Source of the DNA: CALMEC01 sp963777565
Lineage (GTDB): Bacteria; Actinomycetota; Thermoleophilia; Miltoncostaeales; Miltoncostaeaceae
Reading direction: 5' to 3'
Length of the DNA stretch: 64,000 nt
Assembly: GCA_963777565.1 (NCBI GenBank)
Contig: CAVZQZ010000009.1
Location: 124,001-188,000, forward strand
Notes under the pieces: model-generated
Database searches by the model: none
The model's input: only the letters and a program-made list of their open reading frames with translations
What the model was told of the DNA's origin: nothing
Translations under genes and position numbers: made by a program
Shown: positions 8,058 through 18,393 of the stretch, one piece after another
Layout of the letters: the number at the start of each line of letters is the position of its first letter
Position numbering within the stretch: position 1 is the first letter of the stretch

Positions 8058-10827
8058 ATGCAGGTGGATCTGACCGAGAAACGGCGCGTCCATGAGATCG
8101 CGCGCGACGAAGGGCTGCCGAGCAGCCTCGTCCTCCAGCGACTCCAGCGTGCGGGTCTGCCCATCAAGACCGCCTCGTCGACGGTGACGGTGGGGGAGGC
8201 GCTCCACCTCCTCAACCCGAACCGGTACCCGAAGCCGGACACCCTGGATGCCACGCTGGCTGCCGCTGCCGAGGCGAAAGCGGCTCCACCGAAGAAGAAG
8301 GCGAAGGCCGCGGAAGCGGAGGAGCCGGCTGCAGCGCCGAAGCCCAAGCGCACCCGCAAGGCGGCTCCCGCCCCCGCCCCGGAGACCCCGGAGGCGGGAC
8401 CCGTCGCGGAGGCCCCTGCCGCGACGCCACCGGCCGAGGCCGAGGCGCCCGTCGGGCCGGCCGAGGCTCCGGCCCCCGTCGAGGCGACCGCACCCGAGCC
8501 GGTCGCCACGGAGGTCTCGGAGGAGCCCGCGACCCCGGCGCCCGAGCCCGAACCGGCTGCGCCGGTCGCCGAGGCGCCTCCGGCCGAAGCGCCCGCCGCC
8601 GAGGAGGCGCCCGCGAGCGCCGAGGAGGCGCAGGAGCCCGGAGCCCCCGAGGCCGCCGAAACACCCGAGAAGCCGGTCGGCCGCAAGGTCGTGCCCCCGG
8701 CACCGCCACCGCCTCGGCCCCCGCTGCGCCGCGCGGAGCCCGCGCCGCCTCGGCCGCCGCTGCGGCGCGCCGAGCCTGCCCCGGAACCCGGCCCGAGCAC
8801 CAACGGAGGCGCGGAGACGCCCGCCGTCGGCGGACGCCGCGGTGCGGGAGCCGGGCCCTCCGACTTCCGCGACGGCGGCGCAGGCGGGGGAGGCGGGGGA
8901 GGCGGAGGCCGCGGCAAGCGCCGCCGCGTGGTCATCGATGCCCAGGCCAGCCGCCGCGGTCCCGGTCCCCAGGGACGGGACCGGCGCGGGCCGAAGTCCA
9001 GCCGCACGGAGGAGCGCGAGCCCGCGCCGACGATCGCCCCTGCGGACATGCCGCAGGTCGACATCCGTTCCGGCGCCACGATCAAGGAGATGGCGGAGGC
9101 GCTGGGCATCACGGCCACGCGCATCATCACCACGCTCATGGGCATGGGCGAGATGGCCACCATCACGCAGTCCCTGTCCGACGAGGAGATCGAGCTGGTC
9201 GCCGCCGAGCTCGAGCGCAAGATCCAGATCGTGCATGCGGAGGAGGAGGATGAGTTCGCGGAGCTCGTCGAGGACAGCCCCGAGAGCCTCGTCGCGCGCG
9301 CGCCCGTCGTCACCGTCATGGGTCACGTCGACCACGGCAAGACCTCCCTCCTGGACGCGATCCGCGAAACCGAGGTGGTTGCCGGGGAGGCCGGCGGCAT
9401 CACCCAGCACATCGGCGCCTATCAGGTGCACCACCACAACCGCGAGCTGACGTTCCTCGACACTCCGGGTCACGAGGCGTTCACCGCCATGCGTGCCCGC
9501 GGCGCGAAGATCACCGATGTCGCGGTCATCGTCGTGGCGGCGGACGACGGGGTCATGGAGACGACGCTCGAGGCGATCGACCACGCCCGGGCCGCCGACG
9601 TTCCCTTCATGGTGGCGATCAACAAGATCGACAAGCCGAACGCGAACCCCGACCGTGTCCGGCAGGAGCTTTCGACCCACGACGTCATTCCCACCTCCTG
9701 GGGCGGCACCTACGAGTTCGTCGAGGTCTCCGCACTCGAGAAGACGGGCCTCGACACGCTGCTCGAGACCGTGCTGCTCGTCGCCGACGCGGACGCCGAC
9801 CCGAAGGCGAACGCCGGCGCGACCGCGTCGGGTAGCGTGATCGAATCGCGCCTCGACCCGGGCCGCGGCCCCGTGTGCACCCTGCTCGTGCAGCGGGGGA
9901 CGCTGCGGGTCGGCGACGTGCTGCTGGTGGGCCAGACCTTCGGCCGCGTCCGCGCGATGCACGACTTCAAGGGCGACGTCCTTTCCGAAGCCGGCACCGT
10001 CGGTGCCGGTCGAGGTGCTCGGCATGGACGGCGTGCCCGACGCGGGCGAGCGGTTCCGGACAGTCGAGAACGAGCGTGTCGCAAGGCAGCTCGCGGCCCA
10101 GCGGTCCCACCGCATCCGCTCCGAGGAGCTCGCAAACCGCCGGCCGGTCTCCCTCGAGGATCTCTTCGCACGCGTGCAGGAGGGCCTCAAGGAGCTCAAC
10201 ATCATCATCAAGGCCGACGTGCACGGCTCCGTGGAGGCGCTCCGCGACGCGCTCGAGAACCTCGAGCAGACCGAGGTGCGGCTCCGGGTGATCCTCACCG
10301 GGGTGGGTGCGGTCACCGAGTCCGACGTCAACCTCGCGGCGGCGTCCGCAGCGATCATCATCGCGTTCAACGTCCGCCCGCGTCCCGAGGCGCGCGTGCT
10401 CGCCGAGCGGGAGGGCGTCGACGTGCGCACCTACCGCGTGATCTACCGCGCAATCGAGGACATGCGCGACGCCCTCATCGGCATGCTCACCCCCGACATC
10501 GTGGAGCAGTCCCTCGGCTCGCTCGAGGTCCGCGAGACCTTCCGCGCATCGCGGATCGGAACGATCGCCGGCTGCTACGTCACCGACGGGGTCGCCCGAC
10601 GCGGCGCGAGCATGCGGCTCGTGCGCGACGGCACGGTGGTCTTCGAGGGCAAGATCGGCTCGCTCCGCCGGTTCAACGACGACGTCCGCGAGGTGGCGCA
10701 GGGCTTCGAGTGCGGTGTCGTGATCGAGGGCTTCAACGACGTCAAAGAGGGCGACGTCATCGAAGCGTTCGAGCTGAAGGAAGTCGCCCGCACAGAGCAG
10801 GCCCCAAGCCCGGAATCAGCCTCGTAG
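8058..10827 (+). CDS. infB: Translation initiation factor IF-2, frame interrupted by one +1 insertion
   Basis: IF-2 places fMet-tRNA on the 30S subunit and is a GTPase. Order: IF2-N helix domain (VHEIARDEGLPSSLVLQR), a 250-residue Ala/Pro/Glu-rich linker ending in a glycine run, a second IF2-N domain, then the G domain with VTVMGHVDHGKTSLLDAI (G1), DTPGHEAF (G3) and NKIDK (G4). At about base 10,000 the frame shifts by one extra base: codons ending in LSEAG are followed, one base later, by PSVPVEVLGMDGVP. Domains III and IV continue intact from about 10,003 to the stop at 10,827. With that base removed the product is 922 residues, normal for high-GC bacteria. Sequencing error is most likely, since the gene is essential. 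Confidence 0.93.
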
Positions 10828-10836
10828 GGACACGCG

Positions 10837-11166
10837 ATGGGATGCGGCTATGTCGGGTCGCTCACAGTTGACCTCCACCTCCCCGAGGCCGACTCGCTGA
10901 AGGACAAGCGCAAGCACCTCCAGCGGGTCAAGGCCGGCCTCGTCAAGCGGTTCAGCTGCGCCGTGGCCGAGGTCGACCACCACGACCGGCACCGGCGGAG
11001 CCGCCTGACCCTCGCCGTCGTGACCCGCGAGGCGGGCGAGTGCGACGCGTTGCTCGACGCCGCGTCGCGGTGGCTCCACTGCGACCCCGCGTTCGAGGTG
11101 CTCGGCGAGTCGCGTGAGCTCCGCCGCGTGGACGATACGGCCGCGTTCGCAGTCGGGAACGGGTGA
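10837..11166 (+). CDS. DUF503 (YlxP-like) protein
   Basis: A 109-residue member of DUF503, which is commonly encoded between infB and rbfA, as here. The conserved N-terminal half is visible (LTVDLHLPEADSLKDKRKHL), with the family KDKR motif. Function is unclear; the position suggests ribosome assembly or RNA metabolism. The stop overlaps the rbfA GTG by four bases. Confidence 0.9.
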   Translation: MGCGYVGSLTVDLHLPEADSLKDKRKHLQRVKAGLVKRFSCAVAEVDHHDRHRRSRLTLAVVTREAGECDALLDAASRWLHCDPAFEVLGESRELRRVDDTAAFAVGNG

Positions 11167-11537
11167 CAGTGGGACAGCCCGGGGGGAGGCTCCGCCGCAT
11201 CAACGAGGCGCTGCGCGAGGTCATCGCCGAGGCACTGCACCGCGATCTGTCGGATCCGCGCCTGGGAATGGTCACGATCACCCAGGTGCGCGCGACCCAG
11301 GACCTGAAGGAGGCGAAGGTCTACTGGACGGCGCTCGACCCCGAGCGGCGCGAGGCCGCTGGCAAGGCGCTGGAGTCGGCCCGGGGCGTGCTGCAGGGCC
11401 GAATCGGGCGGGAGCTGCGGGCCCGCCAGACGCCGCAGCTGCAGTTCATCTTCGACACCCATCAGGAGCGCGCGGTCGACCTCACGCGCCTCATCGACGA
11501 GGTGACCGCCGACCTCCCCGCCCGGGAGGCGCCGTGA
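11163..11537 (+). CDS. rbfA: 30S ribosome-binding factor RbfA
   Basis: A 124-residue single KH-fold protein needed for late 30S maturation and cold adaptation. Family motifs: RINEALREVIAEAL near the N-terminus, SDPRLGMVTITQV, and the TPQLQFIFD strand near the end. The GTG start shares four bases with the preceding stop, and its own stop shares four bases with the nrnA start. Confidence 0.93.
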   Translation: MTVGQPGGRLRRINEALREVIAEALHRDLSDPRLGMVTITQVRATQDLKEAKVYWTALDPERREAAGKALESARGVLQGRIGRELRARQTPQLQFIFDTHQERAVDLTRLIDEVTADLPAREAP

Positions 11538-12544
11538 CGTCGGTTCCGGTGCGCGAGATCACCCCCCGAGAGGCGAGCGTGGAGGACGTCGCCGCAGAGC
11601 TCGCGACCTCCACCGGACCGTTCATCGTGGCGACGCACCGCAACCCCGACGGCGATGCGATCGGGTCGCTCCTCGCGATGAGCAGGGCCCTGCGCAATGC
11701 CGGGCGGGACGTCGTGATGTGGCATCCGGACGTGCCGGCAATTCCCAACGAGCTTGCCTTCCTGGTGGAGCCCGGCGAGGTCGTCGCCCACACGCTCCCC
11801 GAGGACGCCGGGGAACGCACCGTCGTCGTCCTCGACTGCGCCACCGCCGGGCGCTTGAGCGACCATCCGCCCGGCGCGCTGGGGGCGCGCATCATCAACA
11901 TCGACCACCACCACGACAACGGGCGCTACGGCGATCTCAACCTCGTCGACGGCAACGCCTCGAGCACCGCCGAGATCGTCCTAGCGCTGATGGACGCGGC
12001 AGGCCTGCCGCTCGACACCGCGATCGCGCGCGCCCTCCACGTGGGCCTCGTGACGGACACCGGGCGGTTCTCCTACTCCAACGTGACCGGCGAGACGCTA
12101 CGCGCCGACGCCCGGCTCGTCGACGCGGGGGTCGACGTCGCCGACATCGGCCGGCGGCTGTACGAGAACGTGCCCCTCGCGCAGGTGCAGCTCCTCGGGA
12201 TCGCCTACTCGCGCGCCCAGGCGCTCCTCGACGGCCGCTTGATCGTGGCCGTGCTCGATCTGGATGACTTCGCGACGGCGGGGACCGACGACGCCGACGG
12301 GATCGCCGAGGCCCTGCGGGGAGTCCGTGGAGCGGAAGTCGGCGCCCTCGTCCGCCACCTTCACGGCGGTGGCCTGCGCGCATCGCTTCGCGCCGCATCC
12401 AACCGGGTGGACGTCTCAGCGATCGCCCGTGCCGAAGGCGGCGGCGGGCACCGCGCCGCCGCCGGCCTCACGTCGAGCAGCACGGCTCCGGAATTCATCG
12501 CATGGCTCACCGATTCCGTGGCCGCACAGCTCGATGCAGCATGA
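11534..12544 (+). CDS. nrnA: DHH-family phosphoesterase (NrnA-type oligoribonuclease/pAp phosphatase)
   Basis: A 336-residue cytoplasmic enzyme that degrades very short RNA and dephosphorylates pAp. Metal-binding motifs in order: THRNPDGDAIGS (about residues 36-47), VLDCATAGR (about 98-106), and the DHH signature NIDHHHDN (about 122-129). The DHHA1 domain ends in the glycine-rich GGGGHRAAAG substrate loop. The GTG at 11,534 overlaps the rbfA stop. nrnA next to rbfA and truB is a common order in Gram-positive bacteria. Confidence 0.9.
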   Translation: MTSVPVREITPREASVEDVAAELATSTGPFIVATHRNPDGDAIGSLLAMSRALRNAGRDVVMWHPDVPAIPNELAFLVEPGEVVAHTLPEDAGERTVVVLDCATAGRLSDHPPGALGARIINIDHHHDNGRYGDLNLVDGNASSTAEIVLALMDAAGLPLDTAIARALHVGLVTDTGRFSYSNVTGETLRADARLVDAGVDVADIGRRLYENVPLAQVQLLGIAYSRAQALLDGRLIVAVLDLDDFATAGTDDADGIAEALRGVRGAEVGALVRHLHGGGLRASLRAASNRVDVSAIARAEGGGGHRAAAGLTSSSTAPEFIAWLTDSVAAQLDAA

Positions 12545-13400
12545 CCTGTCGGCGTTCGGCGTGTGGCTGGTCGACAAGCCAGCCGGCCCGACCTCGCATG
12601 ACGTGGTCGCCGGCATCCGGCGCAGGCTTGGCCGCACCGTCAAGGTGGGACACGCCGGCACCCTCGATCCATTCGCGACCGGCCTGCTGGTCGTCGTCGT
12701 GGGCCGCGCGACTCGCCTCGTCCCATACCTCACCGGTCTCGACAAGACCTATGTCGCACGGATCCGCCTCGGCGCGACGTCGGCGAGCGGCGACACCGAG
12801 GGGCCGATCGCGATGACGGGCGTGCCCGTCCCCGGCAGGGCGCAGATCGACGCGGCCGTCGCACGACTCGTCGGCACACAGCGCCAGCGGGTCCCGGCGC
12901 TCGCCGCGGTCAAGATCGCAGGAGAGGCGCTCTACGCCCGAACCCGACGCGGCGAGGCCGTCGACCTGCCCGAGCGCGAGATCACGATCCACGGCGCGCG
13001 CATCGTCGATGCGGACCCCGCCGAAGCGACCGTCGACCTCGAGATCCGCTGCTCCAAGGGGACGTACATCCGCCAGGTGGCCACCGACCTCGGCGAAGCG
13101 CTGGGATGTGGCGCCTACTGCGCTGAGCTTCGCCGCACCGCCGTGGGCCGCCTGCGAGTCGAGGATGCCGTCGCTCCGGAGACGGTGTGCGCGTCGGGGG
13201 GGGTCGACCCGAGGGTCGCTCTGGCCGACACGCTCGGGATCCGCGAACTGACGGCGGCCGAGGCGATCGACGTGGGCCATGGCCGCCCGGTCACCGGCGT
13301 CGCGGGCGGGCCCGTCATGCTCGTCGCCGACGACCGCCTCGTCGCGATCGCCGAACCGGACGACGACGGGACGCTCCGCCCGAAGGTCGTGCTCGCGTGA
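12534..13400 (+). CDS. truB: tRNA pseudouridine-55 synthase TruB
   Basis: A 288-residue enzyme making pseudouridine 55 in the T-loop of tRNA. The catalytic Asp is in GHAGTLDPFATGLL (about residue 45), preceded by the KPAGPTSHDVV motif. The middle YARTRRGEAVDLPER region and a C-terminal PUA-like part are present. The ATG at 12,534 overlaps the nrnA end by 11 bases. The stop overlaps the ribF GTG by four bases. Confidence 0.94.
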   Translation: MQHDLSAFGVWLVDKPAGPTSHDVVAGIRRRLGRTVKVGHAGTLDPFATGLLVVVVGRATRLVPYLTGLDKTYVARIRLGATSASGDTEGPIAMTGVPVPGRAQIDAAVARLVGTQRQRVPALAAVKIAGEALYARTRRGEAVDLPEREITIHGARIVDADPAEATVDLEIRCSKGTYIRQVATDLGEALGCGAYCAELRRTAVGRLRVEDAVAPETVCASGGVDPRVALADTLGIRELTAAEAIDVGHGRPVTGVAGGPVMLVADDRLVAIAEPDDDGTLRPKVVLA

Positions 13401-14350
13401 GGCACTACCGGTCCATCGGCGAGCTCCCCATGGGCGCCGCCAGCCGCGCGGTCGCGATCGGCGCGTTCGACGGGGTGCACCTGGGTCATCAGGAGATCAT
13501 CCGGGGCGCCGTGGACGCCGCCCGACGGGGCGCGATGACCTCGATGGTCATCACGTTCGACCCGAACCCGCTCAGCGTGCTTCGTCCCGAGTTCAAGACC
13601 ACGAGCCTTACCAGCGCGGCGTTCCGCGCGCGCCTGATCGAACGTCTCGGAGTCGACGAGCTCCTGGAGATCCCCTTCACCAAGGCGTTCTCCCACATTC
13701 GCTGGGACCGGTTCTGCGAGCTGCTCTCCGCGCCGCCGATCCGCGCCCGGACGATCGCGGTGGGACGGAACTTCCGCTTCGGGCACGGAGGTGCGGGCAC
13801 CGCGAAGATGCTCCGGGACGCCGGCCGCGCACGGGGAATCGACGTGTCCATCCCGGCCCTGGTGACCAGCGCCGACGGGAAGCCGATCTCCTCCACCCGG
13901 ATCCGGCGCCTCGTGACCCAGGGCGACGTCGGTGAGGCCAAGGGCCTCCTCGGCCGGGCCCATTGCCTCGAGGGCGTCGTGGCGCACGGCGACGGGCGGG
14001 GCGCCGGCCTCGGCGTTCCCACGGCGAACATCGAGCTGACCGGGCGGGCCGCGGTGCCGGGGCGCGGGGTCTACGCCGGCCGCGTCCGAGTGGGCGGGGC
14101 GGTCTGGGCTGCGGCGATCAACGTCGGGCTCGCTCCGACCTTCCGCGAGGGCGGATCGCTACGCATCGAGGCGTTCCTCATCGACTTCCCGGAGCGGACG
14201 ATCTACGGGGAGCCCGCGGGGGTCGCGTTCCTCGAGCGTCTCCGCGGCGAGCAGCGCTTCCCGTCGGCCGAGCACCTGGTCGCGCAGATCCAGCGGGACG
14301 TGGCCAGGACACGCGAGATCGCGGCGGGTGCCGACGACCCCCTCTGCTAA
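13397..14350 (+). CDS. ribF: Bifunctional riboflavin kinase/FAD synthetase
   Basis: A 317-residue enzyme converting riboflavin to FMN and then FAD. The N-terminal adenylyltransferase domain shows GAFDGVHLGHQ (nucleotide site) and the SSTRIRRLV motif. The C-terminal kinase domain shows GRGAGLGVPTANI and VYAGRVRV. Length is typical. It is coupled to truB. Its stop codon lies inside a candidate -10 box for rpsO. Confidence 0.94.
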   Translation: MRHYRSIGELPMGAASRAVAIGAFDGVHLGHQEIIRGAVDAARRGAMTSMVITFDPNPLSVLRPEFKTTSLTSAAFRARLIERLGVDELLEIPFTKAFSHIRWDRFCELLSAPPIRARTIAVGRNFRFGHGGAGTAKMLRDAGRARGIDVSIPALVTSADGKPISSTRIRRLVTQGDVGEAKGLLGRAHCLEGVVAHGDGRGAGLGVPTANIELTGRAAVPGRGVYAGRVRVGGAVWAAAINVGLAPTFREGGSLRIEAFLIDFPERTIYGEPAGVAFLERLRGEQRFPSAEHLVAQIQRDVARTREIAAGADDPLC

Positions 14351-14353
14351 ACT
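14348..14353 (+). promoter_or_regulatory. Possible -10 box (TAAACT) of rpsO
   Basis: TAAACT at the end of ribF would start a leader of about 175 nt before rpsO. No convincing -35 is visible. Confidence 0.45.
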
Positions 14354-14360
14354 CCGTTCG

Positions 14361-14533
14361 AAGCTGGGATCTCCGCACTCATACGAAACGTCTCGGTCTT
14401 CCGCGGCAGCTCGCGGCGGAAGGCGCGTCGTCAGGTCCAGACGGGCCACGGGTGGACAGGGCATCCTGCGAAATGCTGTCGACCCGGCGCGGGGGACCTT
14501 CCTGCTGCGCCGCGGCCGTGGACTGGAGAACGA
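14361..14533 (+). promoter_or_regulatory. Structured rpsO leader
   Basis: About 170 nt without an open frame of note. It contains a stem CTTCCGC (14,398-14,404) with GCGGAAG (14,416-14,422) and further GC-rich complementarity near the start codon. In several bacteria S15 represses its own mRNA by binding a leader structure, and actinobacterial versions have been described. That this leader does so is inference. Confidence 0.4.
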
Positions 14534-14800
14534 ATGTTGACGAAGGAGACGAAGGCGGGCGTCATCGCGGCGCACCGCCGGCATGACACGGACACGGGCT
14601 CGCCACAGGTACAGGTGGCGATCCTCACCGAGCGGATCAACTCGCTCACGGATCACCTCAAGACGCACAACCACGACCATCACTCCAGGCGAGGCCTGCT
14701 GATGATGGTCGGTCAGCGTCGCCGGCTGCTGAACTACCTGCAGCGCACGGACCTCGAGGGGTACCGCGCACTCATCGAGCAGCTCGGCCTTCGCAGGTGA
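14534..14800 (+). CDS. rpsO: 30S ribosomal protein S15
   Basis: An 88-residue protein of the central domain of the 30S subunit that binds 16S rRNA. It has the family features TGSPQVQVAILTERI and DHHSRRGLLMMVGQRRRLL and full normal length. The ATG at 14,534 gives MLTKETK. rpsO-pnp order is widely conserved. Confidence 0.97.
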   Translation: MLTKETKAGVIAAHRRHDTDTGSPQVQVAILTERINSLTDHLKTHNHDHHSRRGLLMMVGQRRRLLNYLQRTDLEGYRALIEQLGLRR

Positions 14801-14935
14801 CGGACCGCGAGACGTACGACGTGGTGCGCCGCACCACCGTCTCGGCAGGTTCGAAGGACGACACGCGCCCGGCCATCGGGGCCGGCGAATTGGAACGCGC
14901 CCGGCCAGGTGGCTGAGGCGGGACAGGGGAACGGA

Positions 14936-17116
14936 ATGGCAGTGGAGGTAGTGACCGCAGAGATCGGCGAGCTTGCGATCTCATTCGAAACCGGGCGACT
15001 CGCCAAGCAGGCGAGCGGAGCGGTCGTCGTCCGGGCCGGGGACAGCATGGTGCTCGTCACCGCCGTTGGACTCAGGGACGCACGTGAGGGCGTGGACTTC
15101 TTCCCTCTCACCGTCGACGTCGAGGAGCGCATGTACGCGGCCGGCAAGATCCCCGGCGGCTTCATCAAGCGCGAGAGCCGTCCGAGCGACCGGGCGACGC
15201 TCACGGCGCGCATGACCGACCGCCCGATCCGGCCCCTGTGGCCGAAGGGCTACCGCAACGAGACCCAGGTCATTGCGACCGTGCTGTCGACCGACCAGGT
15301 CAACGCGTTCGACATCCTGTGCATCAACGGGGCATCCGCGGCGCTCATGATCTCCGACCTGCCCTTCCAGGGGCCGATCGGAGCGGTGCGCATCGGCCTG
15401 ATCGACGACGAGTTCGTCATCAACCCGACGCTCCAGGAGATGGACGAGTCCGACCTGGACCTGATCGTCGCGGGCAGCGCCGACGCCATCTCGATGGTCG
15501 AGTCCGGCGCAAAGGAGGTCGACGAGGAGACGATCCTCGAGGCGCTCGCGATCGCCCACGACGAGATCAAGAAGCTCTGCGCCGCCCAGGAGGAGCTCCG
15601 CAAGAAGGTCGGCAAGGAGAAGTGGGAGGTCGAGCCCGTCACGGTCGACCCGGACCTGGTCGCCAAGGTCGAGGCCGCCGGCCGCGCGGCGCTCGAGGAG
15701 GCGACGCTCGAGCAGCGCAAGCTGGAGCGCCGTGACAAGGTGAGTGCCGCGAAGGCCGAGATCTCGGCGGCCGTGCTGGGCGACGATCCCACGGCGGAGG
15801 AGAAGGCCGCGTTCGGACGCGCCTTCGACGCCCTGCAGAAATCGATCATCCGCAAGCGGATCGCGGTCGACAAGCACCGCCCCGACGGCCGTGACTCCGG
15901 CGAGATCCGTCCGATCAACTGCGAGACGACGGTCGCCCCGCGCGTCCACGGCTCCGGCCTGTTCACCCGCGGCGAGACTCAGGTGATGACCCTGCTCGCG
16001 CTGGGCACGCTCAAGGACGCGCAGCGGATCGACGGCATCGGCATCGAGACGTCGAAGCGCTACATCCACCACTACAACTTCCCGCCGTTCAGCGTCGGCG
16101 AGACGGGCTTCATGCGCGGCCCAAAGCGCCGCGACATCGGCCACGGTGCGCTCGCCGAGCGGGCGCTCCTGCCCATGATCCCGCCGGAGGACGAGTTCCC
16201 CTACACGCTGCGGCTGGTCAGCGAGACGCTCGAGAGCAACGGCTCCTCGTCGATGGCGTCCGTGTGCGGCTCGACCCTCGCGCTGCTCGACGCTGGCGTC
16301 AAGATCACCCGCCCGGTGGCGGGTATCGCGATGGGGCTCATCAAGGAGGGTGACGACTACATCATCCTGAGCGACATTCAGGGCGACGAGGACCACCTCG
16401 GCGACATGGACTTCAAGATCGCCGGGACCTCCGAGGGCATCACCGCCCTCCAGATGGACATCAAGATCCAGGGCGTCACGTTCGACATCCTCCGCGACGC
16501 GCTCGCCCAGGCGAAGGCCGGCCGCGAGCACATCCTGGGAATCATGAACGAGCACATCTCGACGCCCCGCGAGGAGCTGTCGCCATGGGCCCCGCGGATC
16601 TCCACCATCAAGATCGACCCGGAGAAGATCGGCGCGGTCATCGGCAAGGGCGGCGAGACGATCCGCGGCCTGGAGGCCGACTACGACGTCGAGATCTCCA
16701 TCGAGGACGACGGGACGGTCAACGTCTACGGCGTCGAGGGGCAGAAGGCTGACGACTGCGTCGAGCAGATCCGTCGGATGACGAAGGACGTCGAGGTGGG
16801 AGACACCTACACGGGTGCGAAGGTCGTCAAGACCACCGCCTTCGGCGCGTTCGTCGAGCTCACCAAGGGCGTCGACGGGCTCCTGCACATCTCGAACCTG
16901 TCCAAGGGGCGCGTCGAGAAGGTGGAGGACGTCATCAACCGCGGCGACACCGTCGACGTGACGGTCGTTGAGGTCGACAAGGCCCGAGGCCGGATCGGCC
17001 TGCGGATCGTCGGGATGGAAGACGCCGACAACGGAGCGAGCGTCAACGGGGACGGGGACGGCGAGCCGCGCCGCCGCCGCCGCCGGGTCAGCGCCAGCGA
17101 CGTCGCGGGGGAATGA
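14936..17116 (+). CDS. pnp: Polyribonucleotide nucleotidyltransferase (PNPase)
   Basis: A 726-residue phosphorolytic 3'-to-5' exoribonuclease. Order: first RNase PH domain, an all-helical linker, second RNase PH domain (FSVGETGFMRGPKRRDIGHG, SSSMASVCG), KH domain (GAVIGKGGETIRGLE, about residues 563-577) and S1 domain (GAFVELTKGVDGLLHIS), ending in a basic tail. The ATG at 14,936 follows an AGGGGA site; a GTG at 14,909 has none. The 135-base gap after rpsO is GC-rich and could fold. The stop overlaps the next start by four bases. Confidence 0.96.
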   Translation: MAVEVVTAEIGELAISFETGRLAKQASGAVVVRAGDSMVLVTAVGLRDAREGVDFFPLTVDVEERMYAAGKIPGGFIKRESRPSDRATLTARMTDRPIRPLWPKGYRNETQVIATVLSTDQVNAFDILCINGASAALMISDLPFQGPIGAVRIGLIDDEFVINPTLQEMDESDLDLIVAGSADAISMVESGAKEVDEETILEALAIAHDEIKKLCAAQEELRKKVGKEKWEVEPVTVDPDLVAKVEAAGRAALEEATLEQRKLERRDKVSAAKAEISAAVLGDDPTAEEKAAFGRAFDALQKSIIRKRIAVDKHRPDGRDSGEIRPINCETTVAPRVHGSGLFTRGETQVMTLLALGTLKDAQRIDGIGIETSKRYIHHYNFPPFSVGETGFMRGPKRRDIGHGALAERALLPMIPPEDEFPYTLRLVSETLESNGSSSMASVCGSTLALLDAGVKITRPVAGIAMGLIKEGDDYIILSDIQGDEDHLGDMDFKIAGTSEGITALQMDIKIQGVTFDILRDALAQAKAGREHILGIMNEHISTPREELSPWAPRISTIKIDPEKIGAVIGKGGETIRGLEADYDVEISIEDDGTVNVYGVEGQKADDCVEQIRRMTKDVEVGDTYTGAKVVKTTAFGAFVELTKGVDGLLHISNLSKGRVEKVEDVINRGDTVDVTVVEVDKARGRIGLRIVGMEDADNGASVNGDGDGEPRRRRRRVSASDVAGE

Positions 17117-18393
17117 CCGAGCCGCTGCTCACCACCACCGCCGGGGGGCTCCGGGTGATCTCGGAGCCCCTCGCCGGCGTGCGCTCGGTGGCTCTCGGCA
17201 TCTGGGTCGGGGTCGGGTCCCGGTTCGAGCTGGCCGAGGAGGCCGGCATCTCGCACTTCATCGAGCACCTCCTGTTCAAGGGAACGCCGTCGTACTCGGC
17301 CCGGCGGATCGCCGAGCTGTTCGACGGCCTCGGCGGCGAGCTCAACGCCGCGACCGGACGCGACTACACGGTCTTCTACACCCGCATCCTCGACACGCAC
17401 CTGGACGAGGCGGTGCCGGTGCTCACCGACATGCTCCAGCGCCCCGGGTTCTTCGACCTCGACCAGGAGCGTGAGGTCGTGCTCGAGGAGATCGCCATGT
17501 ACGAAGACGACCCCCAGGACAAGGTGCACGAGCTCGTCGGTTCGGCCGTGTTCCCCGGACAGCCGCTCGGACGCCCGGTCATCGGCACCGAGCAGGTCAT
17601 CGGGCGGGTCGGCGAGGACGACGTCCGCGGCTACTTCGGGCGCCACTACACCGCCCCGAACATGGTGCTCGCCGCAGCCGGGAACATCACCCATGAGCGG
17701 CTTGTGGAGATCGGTGAGGAGCTCCTCGCCGGCGTTCCCGCCACGTCGCCGCAACGGGCCTTCGAACATGCGTCGCCCGGTGCGCAGACACTCGTGATCT
17801 GCGAGAAGCCGACCGAGCAGTACCACCTCGCCCTCGGCGGCCCCGGACTCTCACGCAACGACCCGCGGCGCCACGCCCAGTCGGTGCTCGACACGATCCT
17901 GGGCGGCTCGATGAGCAGCCGCCTCTTCCAGGAAATCCGCGAGAAGCGCGGGCTTGCCTACTCGGTGGGCTCGTACTCGGTCGGATACGCCGACACCGGC
18001 CAGGTCGGCCTGTTCCTGGGGACTCGCGAGGAGAATCTGGCGACCGCCTGCGATGTGATCGGCACCGAGCTGCGACGCCTCGCCTCAGAGGCGGTTCCCG
18101 ACGACGAGCTGCGCCGCGCCAAGGAGCACCTCAAGGGACGCCTCGTCCTCTCGCTCGAGAGCCCCGCGATGCGCATGAACCGCATCGGCAAGGCCACCGT
18201 CACCGGCGCCGAGCTGCTCCAGATCGACGAGATCATCGACCGCATCGACGCGGTCACCTCACAGGACGTGCAGGAGCTCGCCGGCGAGTTCTGGCAGCCC
18301 GACGCCCTGTCGCTCGCCGCCATCGGTCCCGATCCGGATGCGGTGCGGCGGGCCGTCGTCGGACTCACGCCCTCGCTCGCCGAGGCCGCCTGA
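17113..18393 (+). CDS. M16 family zinc peptidase
   Basis: A 426-residue pitrilysin-family peptidase. The inverted zinc motif HFIEH (about residues 51-55) and the downstream Glu in EREVVLEEI are present, so the N-terminal half is catalytic. The C-terminal half has the RLFQEIREKRGLAYSV motif of the M16 partner domain. It is one of the single-gene processing-peptidase-like proteins usually found next to pnp and dapB in Gram-positive bacteria. The ATG overlaps the pnp stop. Substrates are not known. Confidence 0.9.
   Translation: MTEPLLTTTAGGLRVISEPLAGVRSVALGIWVGVGSRFELAEEAGISHFIEHLLFKGTPSYSARRIAELFDGLGGELNAATGRDYTVFYTRILDTHLDEAVPVLTDMLQRPGFFDLDQEREVVLEEIAMYEDDPQDKVHELVGSAVFPGQPLGRPVIGTEQVIGRVGEDDVRGYFGRHYTAPNMVLAAAGNITHERLVEIGEELLAGVPATSPQRAFEHASPGAQTLVICEKPTEQYHLALGGPGLSRNDPRRHAQSVLDTILGGSMSSRLFQEIREKRGLAYSVGSYSVGYADTGQVGLFLGTREENLATACDVIGTELRRLASEAVPDDELRRAKEHLKGRLVLSLESPAMRMNRIGKATVTGAELLQIDEIIDRIDAVTSQDVQELAGEFWQPDALSLAAIGPDPDAVRRAVVGLTPSLAEAA

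Noticed and set aside
8860..8920. Gly-rich run in infB as a separate repeat element
   Set aside because: It is the flexible linker between the IF2-N part and the G domain, common in high-GC bacteria.
6086..10430. Very long antisense open frames (over 900 codons) opposite nusA and infB
   Set aside because: They mirror high-GC codon positions of real genes, encode low-complexity Ala/Gly/Arg or Asp/Val strings and match no family.
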